Source: Pseudomonadota bacterium
GTDB taxonomy: Bacteria > Pseudomonadota > Gammaproteobacteria > Acidiferrobacterales > Acidiferrobacteraceae
NCBI GenBank assembly: GCA_021794275.1
Contig: JAJYRD010000002.1
Location: forward strand, 1 to 45,542
DNA length: 45,542 nucleotides
Direction: 5' to 3'
This document shows, piece after piece, positions 8,672 through 17,606 of this stretch. How positions within the stretch are numbered: position 1 is the stretch's first letter; every line of letters begins with the position of its first letter. The position numbers and the translations under genes were made by a program. The notes under the pieces are model-generated. The model had not been told where the DNA came from. It did not search any database and saw only the letters and a program-made list of their open reading frames with translations.

Positions 8672-9631
8672 ATGCGAATATTTTATCATCCAGCCGAGAG
8701 GCTGAGCGAGATCGAAGACCGGCGTGATGTGCTCGGGGTGGTGGGTTACGGGACCGCGGAGCCTCAACGAGCTTGGTGCGGACAGGCGCCCTATGTGGGG
8801 GTGGCGCTCGAGCCTCACGGCCCGCGCGTCTGCGAGGTCATTACGGGGGCTACGGTCAAGCCTGATGCGCGCCATGACGTGCGTTATGCCCATGATGGCG
8901 AATGGTTGTTTGCGGCGACCGAGGTGCCCGCTAGCGGCGCGATCGAGGCGGCCGCCGTGTCGGCCTACGGGCGTCTCTTGCAGGTCGCCGACGAGGAAGG
9001 CTACGGATGCCTGATTCGCGCCTGGCAGTATTTTCCCGATATTCATGGCATGGAGGAAGGTCTCGAGCGTTATCGGCAGTTCAATCGTGGGCGTCACCTT
9101 GTCCTTGAGGGCCATCTGGCGCGGGGAGGGGTACGCCCGGCTGCGACCTGCATTGGGACGCGCGCCGGGTATCTCACCGTGTACATGCTGACGCGACGGG
9201 CGCCGGGCGTGGTCATAGAAAACCCCCGGCAGATCTCCGCCTACCGCTATCCGGAGACCTACGGACCACGGCCGCCCGACTTCGTGCGCGCGATGAAAGT
9301 GGCAAGTGAGGGCGGCGAGTGGTTGTGGATCTCGGGCACGGCCGCTATCGTGGGACACGAGAGCCGTGCCCCGGGAGACATGGAAGCACAGATGCAGGAA
9401 ACCTTCGCCAATCTTGATACGGTGGTGGCGAGCGCCGGTCTGGGAGAGGATCGGCGGGTGGCCGCAATCAAGATCTACGTGCGCGGCGGGGCGCCTTCGC
9501 CGGCCTTGCCGCGCCCCTGGGCCAGTGCGCCAGTCCTGATCCTTACGGGCGACATCTGTCGGAGTGAACTCTTGATCGAGATCGAGGCGGTTGTGACCGC
9601 TGGCGTCCGCGGCTCAGGGCCGCGAAGATAA
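8672..9631 (+). CDS. Chorismatase (FkbO/XanB2-like), hydroxybenzoate-forming
   Basis: The 319-residue protein matches the chorismatase family (FkbO, Hyg5, XanB2), whose fold resembles RidA/YjgF trimers. Seen here: VLGVVGYG near the N-terminus, YGCLIRAWQYFPDIH at about 114-128 (family LxRxWNYxPxIN), YRQFNRGRHLVLE, PAATCIGT and, in the C-terminal part, WLWISGTAAIVGHES (family FVSGTASIxGHES). These hydrolyse chorismate to a diene-diol carboxylate or to 3-/4-hydroxybenzoate plus pyruvate. XanB2 supplies the starter of xanthomonadin. As the first gene of an operon with ACP and ketosynthases, it probably makes the aryl starter acid. Which product forms cannot be told without the active-site comparison. 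The ATG at 8672 is chosen over a TTG at 8657. Confidence 0.82.
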   Translation: MRIFYHPAERLSEIEDRRDVLGVVGYGTAEPQRAWCGQAPYVGVALEPHGPRVCEVITGATVKPDARHDVRYAHDGEWLFAATEVPASGAIEAAAVSAYGRLLQVADEEGYGCLIRAWQYFPDIHGMEEGLERYRQFNRGRHLVLEGHLARGGVRPAATCIGTRAGYLTVYMLTRRAPGVVIENPRQISAYRYPETYGPRPPDFVRAMKVASEGGEWLWISGTAAIVGHESRAPGDMEAQMQETFANLDTVVASAGLGEDRRVAAIKIYVRGGAPSPALPRPWASAPVLILTGDICRSELLIEIEAVVTAGVRGSGPRR

Positions 9632-9673
9632 GGTCCGGGCGATCAGCGAGAACGACGCTTGAGGAGGGGGGGG

Positions 9674-10519
9674 ATGGCGAATGTTTTCAGGGGCGTGCGG
9701 GGCCCCATGAGGGGCGTATGGCTTGCGTATGCGGTCTTGGGCGCACTTGCGATCGGCTCTGCGGTCGCCCGGCAATCCCACTACCGCGGCGGCCTCGGGC
9801 TCGCGATCTTTCTCGCGCCCCCCTATCCCGGGTCGGACAGCGAGCACGTGTTTGCCTACCCTTACCCGTACTTTGAATATGAGTCGCCTTCTTTTCATCT
9901 CCACCATGAGCACCTGCGGGCTGAATGGAGCCGCCATTCGCCGCTTAGCTTCGGTATTGGCGCCAACGGGTCGCCCCCGGACGCAGCCGGCACACCGGAT
10001 GCGCGGGTCGGCATGCCCGCGCTCGCGCCGACCTTTGCCTTGGGCCCCGATGTCCTGTACCGGCTCGCGTGGCGGCCGCAAGGGGGGAGGGCGTGGTTGG
10101 GGGCCCGTGTCCGCTACCGCTGGGCGATTGACCCGGGCCTGCGGCTCGCCCCGGTCGGTAGCAGCGTATCGGCCTTTCTGGAGTGGCGCACCGCCCGGGG
10201 GCGCACATGGCCCATTGTGGTAAGCTTTGGCCCCGTTTTTCGCAGTCGCGGGGTCAATGGATATTTTTTTGGGGTGCCGGCGGGCGAAGCTGCGCCCGGG
10301 CGACCGGCGTATGCGGCACCGGGCGGGTATGCGGGCGCGCGCCTGACGGCCGCGGTGAGCCGCCGCGTAGGGTCCTGGGATTTCGCAGTTTTTGGACGCT
10401 ATCGGAATTACCGGGGAGCGGCGTTCGCGTCGAGCCCCTTGATGAAGGTTTCCAACACCATGATCGTGGGAGTCGCGGTCGTCTGGGTGTTCATCCATTC
10501 CCCGCGCAGCCGCGGGTGA
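9674..10519 (+). CDS. MipA/OmpV-family outer-membrane protein
   Basis: The 281-residue protein has a signal peptide (hydrophobic about residues 15-30, ending near SAVARQ) and then alternating aromatic strands typical of a beta-barrel. GGLGLAIFLAPPYPGSDS near the mature N-terminus and the C-terminal VSNTMIVGVAVVWVF match the MipA/OmpV pattern (VGxGxxxxPxYxGS...). MipA was described as a scaffold for murein enzymes, but most members are uncharacterised barrels. Its position between the chorismatase and the ACP suggests a role in presenting or exporting the operon's product. GGAGGGGGG lies immediately before the ATG. Confidence 0.75.
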   Translation: MANVFRGVRGPMRGVWLAYAVLGALAIGSAVARQSHYRGGLGLAIFLAPPYPGSDSEHVFAYPYPYFEYESPSFHLHHEHLRAEWSRHSPLSFGIGANGSPPDAAGTPDARVGMPALAPTFALGPDVLYRLAWRPQGGRAWLGARVRYRWAIDPGLRLAPVGSSVSAFLEWRTARGRTWPIVVSFGPVFRSRGVNGYFFGVPAGEAAPGRPAYAAPGGYAGARLTAAVSRRVGSWDFAVFGRYRNYRGAAFASSPLMKVSNTMIVGVAVVWVFIHSPRSRG

Positions 10520-10597
10520 AGCGTGGGACGGGCTGCCGGATCGGCGGTTGTGCGCGCACTTTGGAGTTCTGTTTGGGTTTTTGAGAGGGTACGTTGA

Positions 10598-10864
10598 GTG
10601 AAGAGTGAGCAAACCGATTTTGAGCGTGAGATTGCGCAGCTGCTCGTCAGCAGTTTGAATTTGGCGCTCGATCCGGTCTCCATCGATCCGGAGGCCCCGC
10701 TTTTTCGGGAAGGGCTGGGGCTCGATTCGATCGACATGTTGGAGATCGCGCTTGCGATCTCGCAGCATTATGGTATCCAAATGCGCTCCGACGATCCGGA
10801 AAACGCCACGATCTTCGCGTCGCTTAGGACGCTCGCGGCCGCTATCAAGGCGCGTCGGGCGTAA
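10598..10864 (+). CDS. Acyl carrier protein
   Basis: An 88-residue acidic protein with the phosphopantetheine site GLGLDSIDMLEI; the modified serine is residue 44. Helix II following it (SIDMLEIALAIS) is typical of ACPs. The length and the position next to an acyltransferase, ketosynthase and chain-length factor mark it as the dedicated carrier of this pathway rather than the fatty-acid AcpP. The start is a GTG. The 5' gap of 78 bases from the porin gene is the largest within the operon, so an internal promoter is possible. Confidence 0.92.
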   Translation: MKSEQTDFEREIAQLLVSSLNLALDPVSIDPEAPLFREGLGLDSIDMLEIALAISQHYGIQMRSDDPENATIFASLRTLAAAIKARRA

Positions 10865-10916
10865 ACGGGCGCCCGGCCGGGGCTTTCCCGAGGGGCGGCG
10901 GTAGCAAGGGGCGGCG

Positions 10917-11936
10917 ATGGCCGAGGCTTGGTTTGAGAAACGTGAGCGGGGCAGCGGATGGGGTCTGCGCATCGGACGTACCCTGGCACTCGCGCTTGGC
11001 CGGCGAGCGGGGAGGGCGCTCCTTTGGCCCATCACCGCCTACTTTTTTTGCTTCCTTCGGGAGGGGCGTGTCGGCTTGCGGCGGTACTATGAGGCCCTCG
11101 AGGGACACCCGCCGTCGGTGGCGGCATTGTTTGCGCACTACCTCACCTTCGCGCGCACGATCCTGGATCGCGCCTATCTCCTGGCGCGTCACCCTGATGC
11201 GCCGCCCTATGACATCCGTGGCTTCGAGGCCGTAAGCCCTTTCCTTGGCCAAGGGCGGGGCGCGGTCTTGCTCGGCGCCCACCTGGGGAGCTTCGACGCG
11301 GCGCGCGCGGCCGCGTCGCTACGGCCGGACCTCAAGGTTCAGGTCATCATGAATGTCGGCGTCTCACGCAAGCTGAATGAGGCCTTGAGGGTCTTAGACC
11401 CCGGCGCGCAAGACTCGATCCTGTCACTGGGCGGGGCAGCGTCGCTTTTAAGGGTGAAGGAGATCCTGGCGGACGGGGGGCTCGTGGGTTTGATGGGTGA
11501 TAGGCCCTTGGGAGGCGAACTCACCTATGAAGCCGAATTCTTGGGCCGGATGGCCCGCTTCCCGCTCGGCCCTTTGCGGCTTGCAGCGACCCTGCAGGTA
11601 CCGGTATTCTTCTTTACCGCGCTCTACCGCAAGGCCGCCTCCGGCGCTTGCCGCTACGAGTTGGTATTCGAACCGCTTTGCGGTCCGGCGCCAGAGGTGG
11701 CTTTGCGGGGCGAATGGATGCGACGACTCGGGGAACGATACGTGGATACCCTTCAGGCGTACTGTCGCGCGGCGCCTGACAACTGGTTCAACTTTTATGA
11801 CTTTTGGCAAGCCCAAGACGTTGGTCCGCCTCGGAGGGCTACTCCTGGTGATGGTGGCCCAGGCCGCGTCGGCGGTCGAGCGCCCATGGAACGTTCCGAC
11901 GCTCCTCGGGATGTTGGCGCACGGGGTGAACGGTAA
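10917..11936 (+). CDS. LpxL/HtrB-like acyltransferase with a dubious C-terminal tail
   Basis: The core (about residues 1-295) belongs to the LpxL/HtrB lysophospholipid acyltransferases: GAVLLGAHLGSFDAAR (about 112-127) holds the H-x4-D catalytic pair, GLVGLMGDRPLGG (about 188-200) is the second block, and the fold ends at DNWFNFYDFW as usual. In aryl-polyene and xanthomonadin clusters such an enzyme attaches or finishes the lipid product at the inner membrane. After FYDFWQ come some 45 Gly/Pro/Arg-rich residues that lie entirely over the 5' end of the next gene in another frame. They look like shadow translation, suggesting loss of an earlier stop. Confidence 0.85.
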   Translation: MAEAWFEKRERGSGWGLRIGRTLALALGRRAGRALLWPITAYFFCFLREGRVGLRRYYEALEGHPPSVAALFAHYLTFARTILDRAYLLARHPDAPPYDIRGFEAVSPFLGQGRGAVLLGAHLGSFDAARAAASLRPDLKVQVIMNVGVSRKLNEALRVLDPGAQDSILSLGGAASLLRVKEILADGGLVGLMGDRPLGGELTYEAEFLGRMARFPLGPLRLAATLQVPVFFFTALYRKAASGACRYELVFEPLCGPAPEVALRGEWMRRLGERYVDTLQAYCRAAPDNWFNFYDFWQAQDVGPPRRATPGDGGPGRVGGRAPMERSDAPRDVGARGER

Positions 11937-12375
11937 GGTTCGATTTACCGAAGTGAATCATCTGGCAAGCCTCCGGCGCCCTGTCCGCGCCCATGGCACC
12001 CTCCAGTACATCAAGCCCGCGACCCTCATCATGACGCAAAGCGCGCCGCGTAAGGCGGTTTATCGCATTGTCGGCAATCGCCTGTTCGTAAACGGGGTGC
12101 ATCGGGGCGTGCCTGTCACACGCTACCCCGGCGTGGTGGCGATCGTATCGGGGTTCGAGGGCCTCCTGAGTGGCAATTACGCGCTCTTGGCGCACGACTT
12201 CACGACTCATCTCACGGGAGATCGCAAGGCCTGGCATCTGCTCCTAAGGCCGCGGCTTACATCGCTTAAACGGGCGCTCTCAAGCGTCGCGATCAGCGGC
12301 CGAGGGCCTAGGCTCGTGGAGATCGAGACGCGGGCCCCGAACGGCGATACTTCGGACATGCACATCCTGCGGTGA
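11797..12375 (+). CDS. LolA-like outer-membrane carrier of the operon
   Basis: The 192-residue protein starts MTFGKPKTLVRLGGLLLVMV with cleavage expected after AQAASA, a good signal peptide. The mature part has the LolA-like pattern: FTEVNHLASLRRPVRAHGTL, then YIKPATLIMTQSAP, and a later beta-rich C-terminal half. Such variants occur in aryl-polyene and xanthomonadin clusters next to an MMPL exporter and are thought to carry the lipid-like product through the periplasm. The start lies 140 bases inside the acyltransferase frame. The stop overlaps the GTG of the MMPL gene (GTGA), implying coupled translation. Confidence 0.8.
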   Translation: MTFGKPKTLVRLGGLLLVMVAQAASAVERPWNVPTLLGMLAHGVNGKVRFTEVNHLASLRRPVRAHGTLQYIKPATLIMTQSAPRKAVYRIVGNRLFVNGVHRGVPVTRYPGVVAIVSGFEGLLSGNYALLAHDFTTHLTGDRKAWHLLLRPRLTSLKRALSSVAISGRGPRLVEIETRAPNGDTSDMHILR

Positions 12376-14693
12376 ACACCCGGGCCTTGGCTGTCGGGTT
12401 GACGCTCTCCTGGCTTGCCGTTATGGCGGTCCTCGCGGCCGTTATTGTAAAGACCGGCAGCTTCGGCGGCAGCCTGACCGCGTTCCTGCCAAGCTCTGGA
12501 AATACCGTGCAGCGGGCGCTCGTGCAGGGTCTGCATAAGGGCGAAGCCTCGCGCGTCTTGATGCTTGCGATCCAAGGCGGTAACGCGCGCGAGCGGCTCA
12601 AGGTCTCCCGCGCGCTGGTCCGTCTTCTGCGCCCCCACAAGGCAGTGTTCGCCCTGGTTGCCAACGGTGGGCACGGGGCGGCGCGCGGCGTAGAAGGGTT
12701 TTTGTCACGCCACCGCTATCTCCTTGCGCCGCGCACGGCCTGGACCGTGAGCGCTTTGCGCGCGGATTTGCGGCGCGATCTCGCCATCCTCGAGTCCCCA
12801 GCGGGCTTGACCTCGGGCGAGATCATGGCGGATCCGACCGGCGCGCTCATGGCCGCGGCGCAGCCCTGGATGGGGGCGGGCGGTCCGCGTTCGCGTCATG
12901 GCGAGTGGGAGTCGCGCAATGGACGGCAGGCCTTGCTGCTCGCAGAGACCCATCGCTCGGGGTTCTCGGTCACCCCCCAGCGGCAGGCACTGCATCTGAT
13001 CCACGCGGCGTTCGCGCAGGCGGCGCGTGACACGCCGCTCACCTTGACGACAGCGGGGACCGGGGTCGTGACAGTCGCGGCCAACGACCGTGTCGCGGCA
13101 AGTGCCAAGGTCCTGACCCTGATTGACCTCGTTTTGGTCGCGGGGATATTGTTTTTCGTCTATCGTTCAGTGCCGCCCATGGCGGCGAGCCTCGTGCCGC
13201 TCACGACTGGCGCCCTGGTGGCAACCGCCGTCACCACGCTCGTGTTTGCGCGGCTTGCGATCACCACCTTGGGTTTTGGAACCATGCTGATCGGCGTGGC
13301 GATGGACTATCCCACCTATGTGCTCCTACACATGGGGCCGGGTGAGAGCGCGGGGACCGCCGCCAGGCGCGTGGCGCGCGCCCTGGGGCTTGCGATGGTC
13401 GCCATGGTGATTGGCTTTTCGACCATGATCGTCTCGCGGCTTGCAGGTCTCGTGCAGCTCGGCGTCTTTGCTTGCGCGGGTCTTGTCGCGTCGGCGCTCG
13501 CCGCGCGCTATCTCCTGCCGTCCATGATGCCCGCCTGGCGACCCTCGGCCGACCTCCGCGCCTGGGACCGGCGCGCCACGCGCATGATGGTGCTGCTGCG
13601 ACGCGCGCGCTTGGCAAGTCTGGCGGTGGCGTTCGCGGCGCTCGGGGTCCTCGCCTACCGGGGTCATGACGTATGGGACGATCACCTGTCGGCCCTGAGT
13701 CCGGCCCCGCATTCTCTGATGGTACGCACAGGCCGCATGGCGGCCGAGTTTGGCGTGCCTGGCCTGTCGTCGCTCGTGGTCGTGAGCGCCGCAAGCACCG
13801 AGCAGGCGCTTGCCCGGAGCGCTGCGCTCATACCGATTTTGGAGAAGCTTCGTAAGCGTGGGGTGGTGACGGGGTATCAGCTGGCGGCGCGCTATCTGCC
13901 GACCTTGGCTGTCCAGCGCCGGCGTCAACAGGCACTGCCGACGAATGCCGTTTTGCAGCGCCGGCTGCACGCGGCCGCGGCCCGTATGCCGTTTCGGGCC
14001 CGCGCGTTCCAGCCGTTTCTGGCGGCGGTCGCGCAGGCGCGGCATGAAGCCCTCTTGCGTCCGTCGGACTTGCCGGCGCCCGTGCGCGCACGACTGAACG
14101 GACTGCTCATGCGTGTGCATGGCCGCGTGGTGGCTTTCGTGCACCTCTCGGGGGTCCGTGAACCCCGTCGCCTGTACGCCGCGATCCGAGCAAGCCATGT
14201 CCCGGGGGCGCACTTCGTCGTCGTCAAGCATGTCATAGGCGGCCTCATGGCGCGCTATCGCGCGGCGCTCTTGAACCACTCGATCGCGGCCGCCTTGCTC
14301 ATGGCGCTTGTTGTCGCCATCGGATTGCGATCGGTGCGGGAGGCCTTGCGTTTGGTTTTGCCCATGGCGGCGGCAATCCTCACGACCTGCGCGATATTGA
14401 TCTTGACGGGCCCAGGGCTCACGCTTTTGAATCTCGTGGCCTTGCTACTCATCGCGGGTCTTGGCATGGGCTACGCCCTGTTTCTCGGCGATCACGGTCT
14501 GATCGCGCATCGGCGCCCGCTTGCGCCCTGGATCTGTGCTGCCACGACCATCACAGGTTTTGGGGTCATGGCGTTCGCGCCCGTGGCCATGTTGCGCGAG
14601 GTCGGTCTTACCGTAAGCGTGGGCGCGCTGCTCGCCCTGATCTTTACCGCCGCTTGGTCGTCCGGGCGGGAACGCAGAGCCGAAGGGGCATGA
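12372..14693 (+). CDS. MMPL-family (RND-like) lipid exporter
   Basis: A 773-residue protein with an N-terminal membrane helix (ALAVGLTLSWLAVMAVLAAV), a periplasmic loop to about residue 250, five further helices, a second single helix near 415-430, a second periplasmic loop and five final helices: the twice-repeated RND layout. LIGVAMDYPTYVLLH (about 312-326) contains the D-Y pair that carries protons in MMPL proteins; in the second half the matching position reads GMGYALFLGDHG. MMPL members move lipids and polyketides. With the LolA-like gene before it, it probably exports the acyl product of the operon. It starts with GTG overlapping the previous stop and ends overlapping the ketosynthase ATG. 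Confidence 0.88.
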   Translation: MNTRALAVGLTLSWLAVMAVLAAVIVKTGSFGGSLTAFLPSSGNTVQRALVQGLHKGEASRVLMLAIQGGNARERLKVSRALVRLLRPHKAVFALVANGGHGAARGVEGFLSRHRYLLAPRTAWTVSALRADLRRDLAILESPAGLTSGEIMADPTGALMAAAQPWMGAGGPRSRHGEWESRNGRQALLLAETHRSGFSVTPQRQALHLIHAAFAQAARDTPLTLTTAGTGVVTVAANDRVAASAKVLTLIDLVLVAGILFFVYRSVPPMAASLVPLTTGALVATAVTTLVFARLAITTLGFGTMLIGVAMDYPTYVLLHMGPGESAGTAARRVARALGLAMVAMVIGFSTMIVSRLAGLVQLGVFACAGLVASALAARYLLPSMMPAWRPSADLRAWDRRATRMMVLLRRARLASLAVAFAALGVLAYRGHDVWDDHLSALSPAPHSLMVRTGRMAAEFGVPGLSSLVVVSAASTEQALARSAALIPILEKLRKRGVVTGYQLAARYLPTLAVQRRRQQALPTNAVLQRRLHAAAARMPFRARAFQPFLAAVAQARHEALLRPSDLPAPVRARLNGLLMRVHGRVVAFVHLSGVREPRRLYAAIRASHVPGAHFVVVKHVIGGLMARYRAALLNHSIAAALLMALVVAIGLRSVREALRLVLPMAAAILTTCAILILTGPGLTLLNLVALLLIAGLGMGYALFLGDHGLIAHRRPLAPWICAATTITGFGVMAFAPVAMLREVGLTVSVGALLALIFTAAWSSGRERRAEGA

Positions 14694-15889
14694 TGGGGAT
14701 CGAAATCGCTATACACCGCTATACCTTGACGAGCGCATTCGGACGGGGCCTCGCGGCCAACCGGGCGGGGCTTGCAAGCGACCGTTCTATGCTGTCGACG
14801 CATATGCTTGCCGATGGCTTCTCATGCGCGATAGGCCGTGTTTCCGGCATCGAGGAGGTGGACATGCCGGGGCGGCTCGCGCGCTACGATTGTCGCAATA
14901 ACCGCTTGGCGCAGCTCGCGCTCGAGACCGACGGGTTTGGCGAAGCGGTCGCGGCGGTGATCCGCGAGGTAGGCGCCGGACATGTGGGGGTGGTAATCGG
15001 TACGAGCACGTCGGGCATCGCCACGACCGAGGCCGCTTATCGTTCGCCGACGTTTGCCAGAGAAGGGGCGCTCGGTGCCGACTTTCCATACCGGGAGACT
15101 CACAACGTCTTTTCGTGCGCGGATTTTGTGCGCCGCTATATCGGTGCCCAGGGGCCCGCGCTTGTGGTGTCGACGGCCTGTTCGTCGAGCGCCAAGGCCT
15201 TTGTCGCAGCGGCGCGGCTCGTGGCCTCGGGGACCTGCAGGGCGGTCGTGGTAGGCGGTGTCGATAGCCTCTGTGACACCACGCTTTACGGCTTTCATTC
15301 GCTAGGTCTCTTGTCGCGCGGGCAGCCGCGTCCGTTCAGCGCCGACCGCGACGGCATAGGTGTCGGCGAAGCCGCGGGTTTCGCCTTGGTGGGGCCACCC
15401 GAGCTCTTCGGTGCGCGTGGCGGGCTCCACCTTGTAGGGGCCGGTGAGAGCGCTGATGCGTTCCATATGACGGCGCCGCACCCGGAGGCCCTCGGGGCAC
15501 GCGAGGCCATAGGCGCCGCTCTGTGCTCTGCCGCTTGGGGGCCCGGGGACGTAGATTATGTGCATCTACACGGCACCGGCACGCCTCACAATGACGCGGC
15601 CGAGGACCAGGGGCTCGCGTGCCTGGGATTGGCCGGCACTCCGGCAGGATCCACCAAGGGCGCGATCGGGCATACCCTGGGCGCGGCCGGTATGTGCGGG
15701 GTCGCGTTTGTGGGTCAGGGCATGGATACGGGCTTTATGCCGGGCACGGCGAATACTAAGGCCCGCGATCCCGCGTTCCATTCGGACTTGCTGCTGGCCG
15801 GCCGCCCTGGTGTCATTCGCCGCGCCCTGGTCAATACCTTTGGTTTTGGTGGAAGCAATTGCAGTCTCGCACTCGAGTGGCGGCCATGA
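14690..15889 (+). CDS. Beta-ketoacyl-ACP synthase (FabF/FabB-like)
   Basis: The 399-residue protein has the complete thiolase-fold triad: Cys164 in VVSTACSSSAKA, His294 in HLHGTGTPHND and His328 in KGAIGHTLGAAG. The C-terminal NTFGFGGSNCSL is the usual phosphopantetheine-tunnel loop. It condenses an ACP-bound acyl starter with malonyl-ACP. Its closest setting is the ketosynthase of aryl-polyene clusters, which works as a heterodimer with the chain-length factor encoded next. The start overlaps the MMPL stop (ATGA) and the stop overlaps the next start (ATGA), so stoichiometric coupled expression is likely. Confidence 0.92.
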   Translation: MMGIEIAIHRYTLTSAFGRGLAANRAGLASDRSMLSTHMLADGFSCAIGRVSGIEEVDMPGRLARYDCRNNRLAQLALETDGFGEAVAAVIREVGAGHVGVVIGTSTSGIATTEAAYRSPTFAREGALGADFPYRETHNVFSCADFVRRYIGAQGPALVVSTACSSSAKAFVAAARLVASGTCRAVVVGGVDSLCDTTLYGFHSLGLLSRGQPRPFSADRDGIGVGEAAGFALVGPPELFGARGGLHLVGAGESADAFHMTAPHPEALGAREAIGAALCSAAWGPGDVDYVHLHGTGTPHNDAAEDQGLACLGLAGTPAGSTKGAIGHTLGAAGMCGVAFVGQGMDTGFMPGTANTKARDPAFHSDLLLAGRPGVIRRALVNTFGFGGSNCSLALEWRP

Positions 15890-16683
15890 CGATCTATGTG
15901 GCAGGTTTTGGGGTTTTGGGGCCGGGCTTGCCCGATGCCGAAGCCTGTCGCGCAGTGTTGGTGGCCGAAGAGAGCTATCAGGGGGGCGCGGTACGCGCGC
16001 CGGTGGCCGAGGGGCTTTCCGCCAATGAAGCACGCCGTTGTCCCACCACGGCCCGCTACGTTTTGGATGTCGGCCGCCAGGCATTGCGGGCAGCGGGATG
16101 GGATGCGGCGGGCGTGGCGACGGTATTGAGTTCCGGAAGCGGGGATCTTGATATCCTCGACAAGAACTGCCGGGCGCTGGCCGGGGTCCCGATCGCCCTG
16201 TCGCCAACGCTGTTCCATAATTCAGTGCACAACGCGGCCGGTGGGTATTGGGGGATCGCCACCGGCTCGCGGGCCGCGACGACCAGCCTGTCGGCTTATG
16301 ACGACAGCTTCGCCGCGGGTCTGCTCGAGGCCCTGGCGACGGTGGCCCCCGGTCAGCCCTGTCTTTTGATCGCCTATGACCTTCCGCCGCCCCCGGCGCT
16401 TGCGCGGGTACGCAAGGTTTCCGCACCGTTTGCGGTGGCGCTCGCGTTGTCCAGGGAGGCACCCGAAGGTCCGTGCGCGAGACTGTCCTGGGAGTGGGGG
16501 CAGGCGACGGGCGAAGGCGCGTCGCGCATGGCTTCACCGGCGCTCGAGGCCTTGCGTCTCGGTAACCCGGCCGCGCGCAGCCTGCCGCTCCTGCGGGCCC
16601 TCTGCAACCGCAGATCCGAGACCCTGTCGTGGGCCTACCCGGAAGAGGGTGCGCTCCACGTGGTGACCAGCTTCGAGGGATGA
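15886..16683 (+). CDS. Ketosynthase-like chain-length factor (aryl-polyene type)
   Basis: The 265-residue protein is a short, N-terminal-type ketosynthase. The position of the catalytic cysteine is replaced by SPTLFHNSVHNAAGGYWGIA (about 105-124), the conserved segment of the small beta-ketoacyl-synthase-like subunits in aryl-polyene clusters, so it cannot catalyse condensation itself. VLSSGSGDLDILD and the later LIAYDLPPP also fit. It probably dimerises with the ketosynthase at 14690 and sets chain length. It is the last gene of the operon. The next gene is on the other strand after 224 bases in which I see no clear terminator. Confidence 0.82.
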   Translation: MTIYVAGFGVLGPGLPDAEACRAVLVAEESYQGGAVRAPVAEGLSANEARRCPTTARYVLDVGRQALRAAGWDAAGVATVLSSGSGDLDILDKNCRALAGVPIALSPTLFHNSVHNAAGGYWGIATGSRAATTSLSAYDDSFAAGLLEALATVAPGQPCLLIAYDLPPPPALARVRKVSAPFAVALALSREAPEGPCARLSWEWGQATGEGASRMASPALEALRLGNPAARSLPLLRALCNRRSETLSWAYPEEGALHVVTSFEG

Positions 16684-16907
16684 AGGTGTTCTGAGGGGCA
16701 AGGCCGCTTTCCTGTTAAGAAGGAGTCTGGGTCGATTGGGCCCGTTTTCGGGGGCGCGATGGCGCGTATGGGATAGGTGGCGGCCGCAGAAGGGTCCATC
16801 GGGCGCGTTGGGCGGTGTTCGTCCGGGGCGCGGCCCAGAAGTGGGGAGGCTTGTGGGGGACCGATAGGCCCGTGGCAGGTACCGGGGATCTCGACCAGGA
16901 GCGCGTA

Positions 16908-17564
16908 TTATGGGAGGAGGCCTCCCTCCTTGGTCAATGAAGAGCGCAGTGCCTCCCCGTCCACTTCGTTGAAGGCGGCGGAGATGTAGAGCGCCAAGAA
17001 CAGAAAACAGGCGTCAACCACTAGGGCCCAGACGATAAGGGTTCGGTCTGTCGCCTGGATGTGTGCATAGTGGCCGGCCGAGAGGAGCCAGCTTCCGATT
17101 GCAAAGGAGGCAATCAACCCATAGATGAAGGCAATCCACTTGGTTGCATCGAGCGTCTTCAGGAGCCACCTGGGCAGGCGTCGCGTGCGCGCCTTATGCT
17201 CTTCCCATTGGAAAAAGAGTTTGTCGTCCCCCAGGAGTTCCTTTAACTGGTGCCGGATACCCTTGTGGATATAATCGGCGATCAGAATGATCTTCGATGT
17301 CGCTTCAAGCTGAAGCGCCATTAGGGTGACAATGGCGACGGGGGCCAAAAATAGGATTGCGAGACCAAGCGCTTTTGCGGCGACGTGCAAGCTCGTTGTC
17401 ATGAGCGCGGTCGCCTGCCCCAGGGAGATCGTCAGGAGAAGTTGCTGCAACTTTCTCTGATGTTCGAGGAAGTACATCAATTCCGTGCGGAGGGCGCGGT
17501 ATTCCTCGAGGACGACGCTCACGCGGTCCCCGCCCCTGTTCTCTATTTCGTAAACGTTCCCCAT
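16908..17564 (-). CDS. Unrecognised four-helix membrane protein
   Basis: 218 residues. An N-terminal soluble part (MGNVYEIENRGGDRV) leads to two hydrophobic segments (about 60-85, interrupted by short polar residues), a charged cytoplasmic stretch (about 95-135, with KELLGDDKLFFQWEEHKA) and two more helices (about 140-165 and 175-195). I do not recognise the family. It lies downstream of the EamA gene on the same strand with a 42-base gap and may share its transcript. Codon use looks less GC-rich than in the neighbouring operon, which could mean later acquisition. The frame is long, with no in-frame rival, so I take it as a real gene. Confidence 0.65.
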   Translation of the reverse strand: MGNVYEIENRGGDRVSVVLEEYRALRTELMYFLEHQRKLQQLLLTISLGQATALMTTSLHVAAKALGLAILFLAPVAIVTLMALQLEATSKIILIADYIHKGIRHQLKELLGDDKLFFQWEEHKARTRRLPRWLLKTLDATKWIAFIYGLIASFAIGSWLLSAGHYAHIQATDRTLIVWALVVDACFLFLALYISAAFNEVDGEALRSSLTKEGGLLP

Positions 17565-17606
17565 GTCGTCATTGCCCCTGTCCGGTCGGTGCTGCCGGCG
17601 TTGTTG

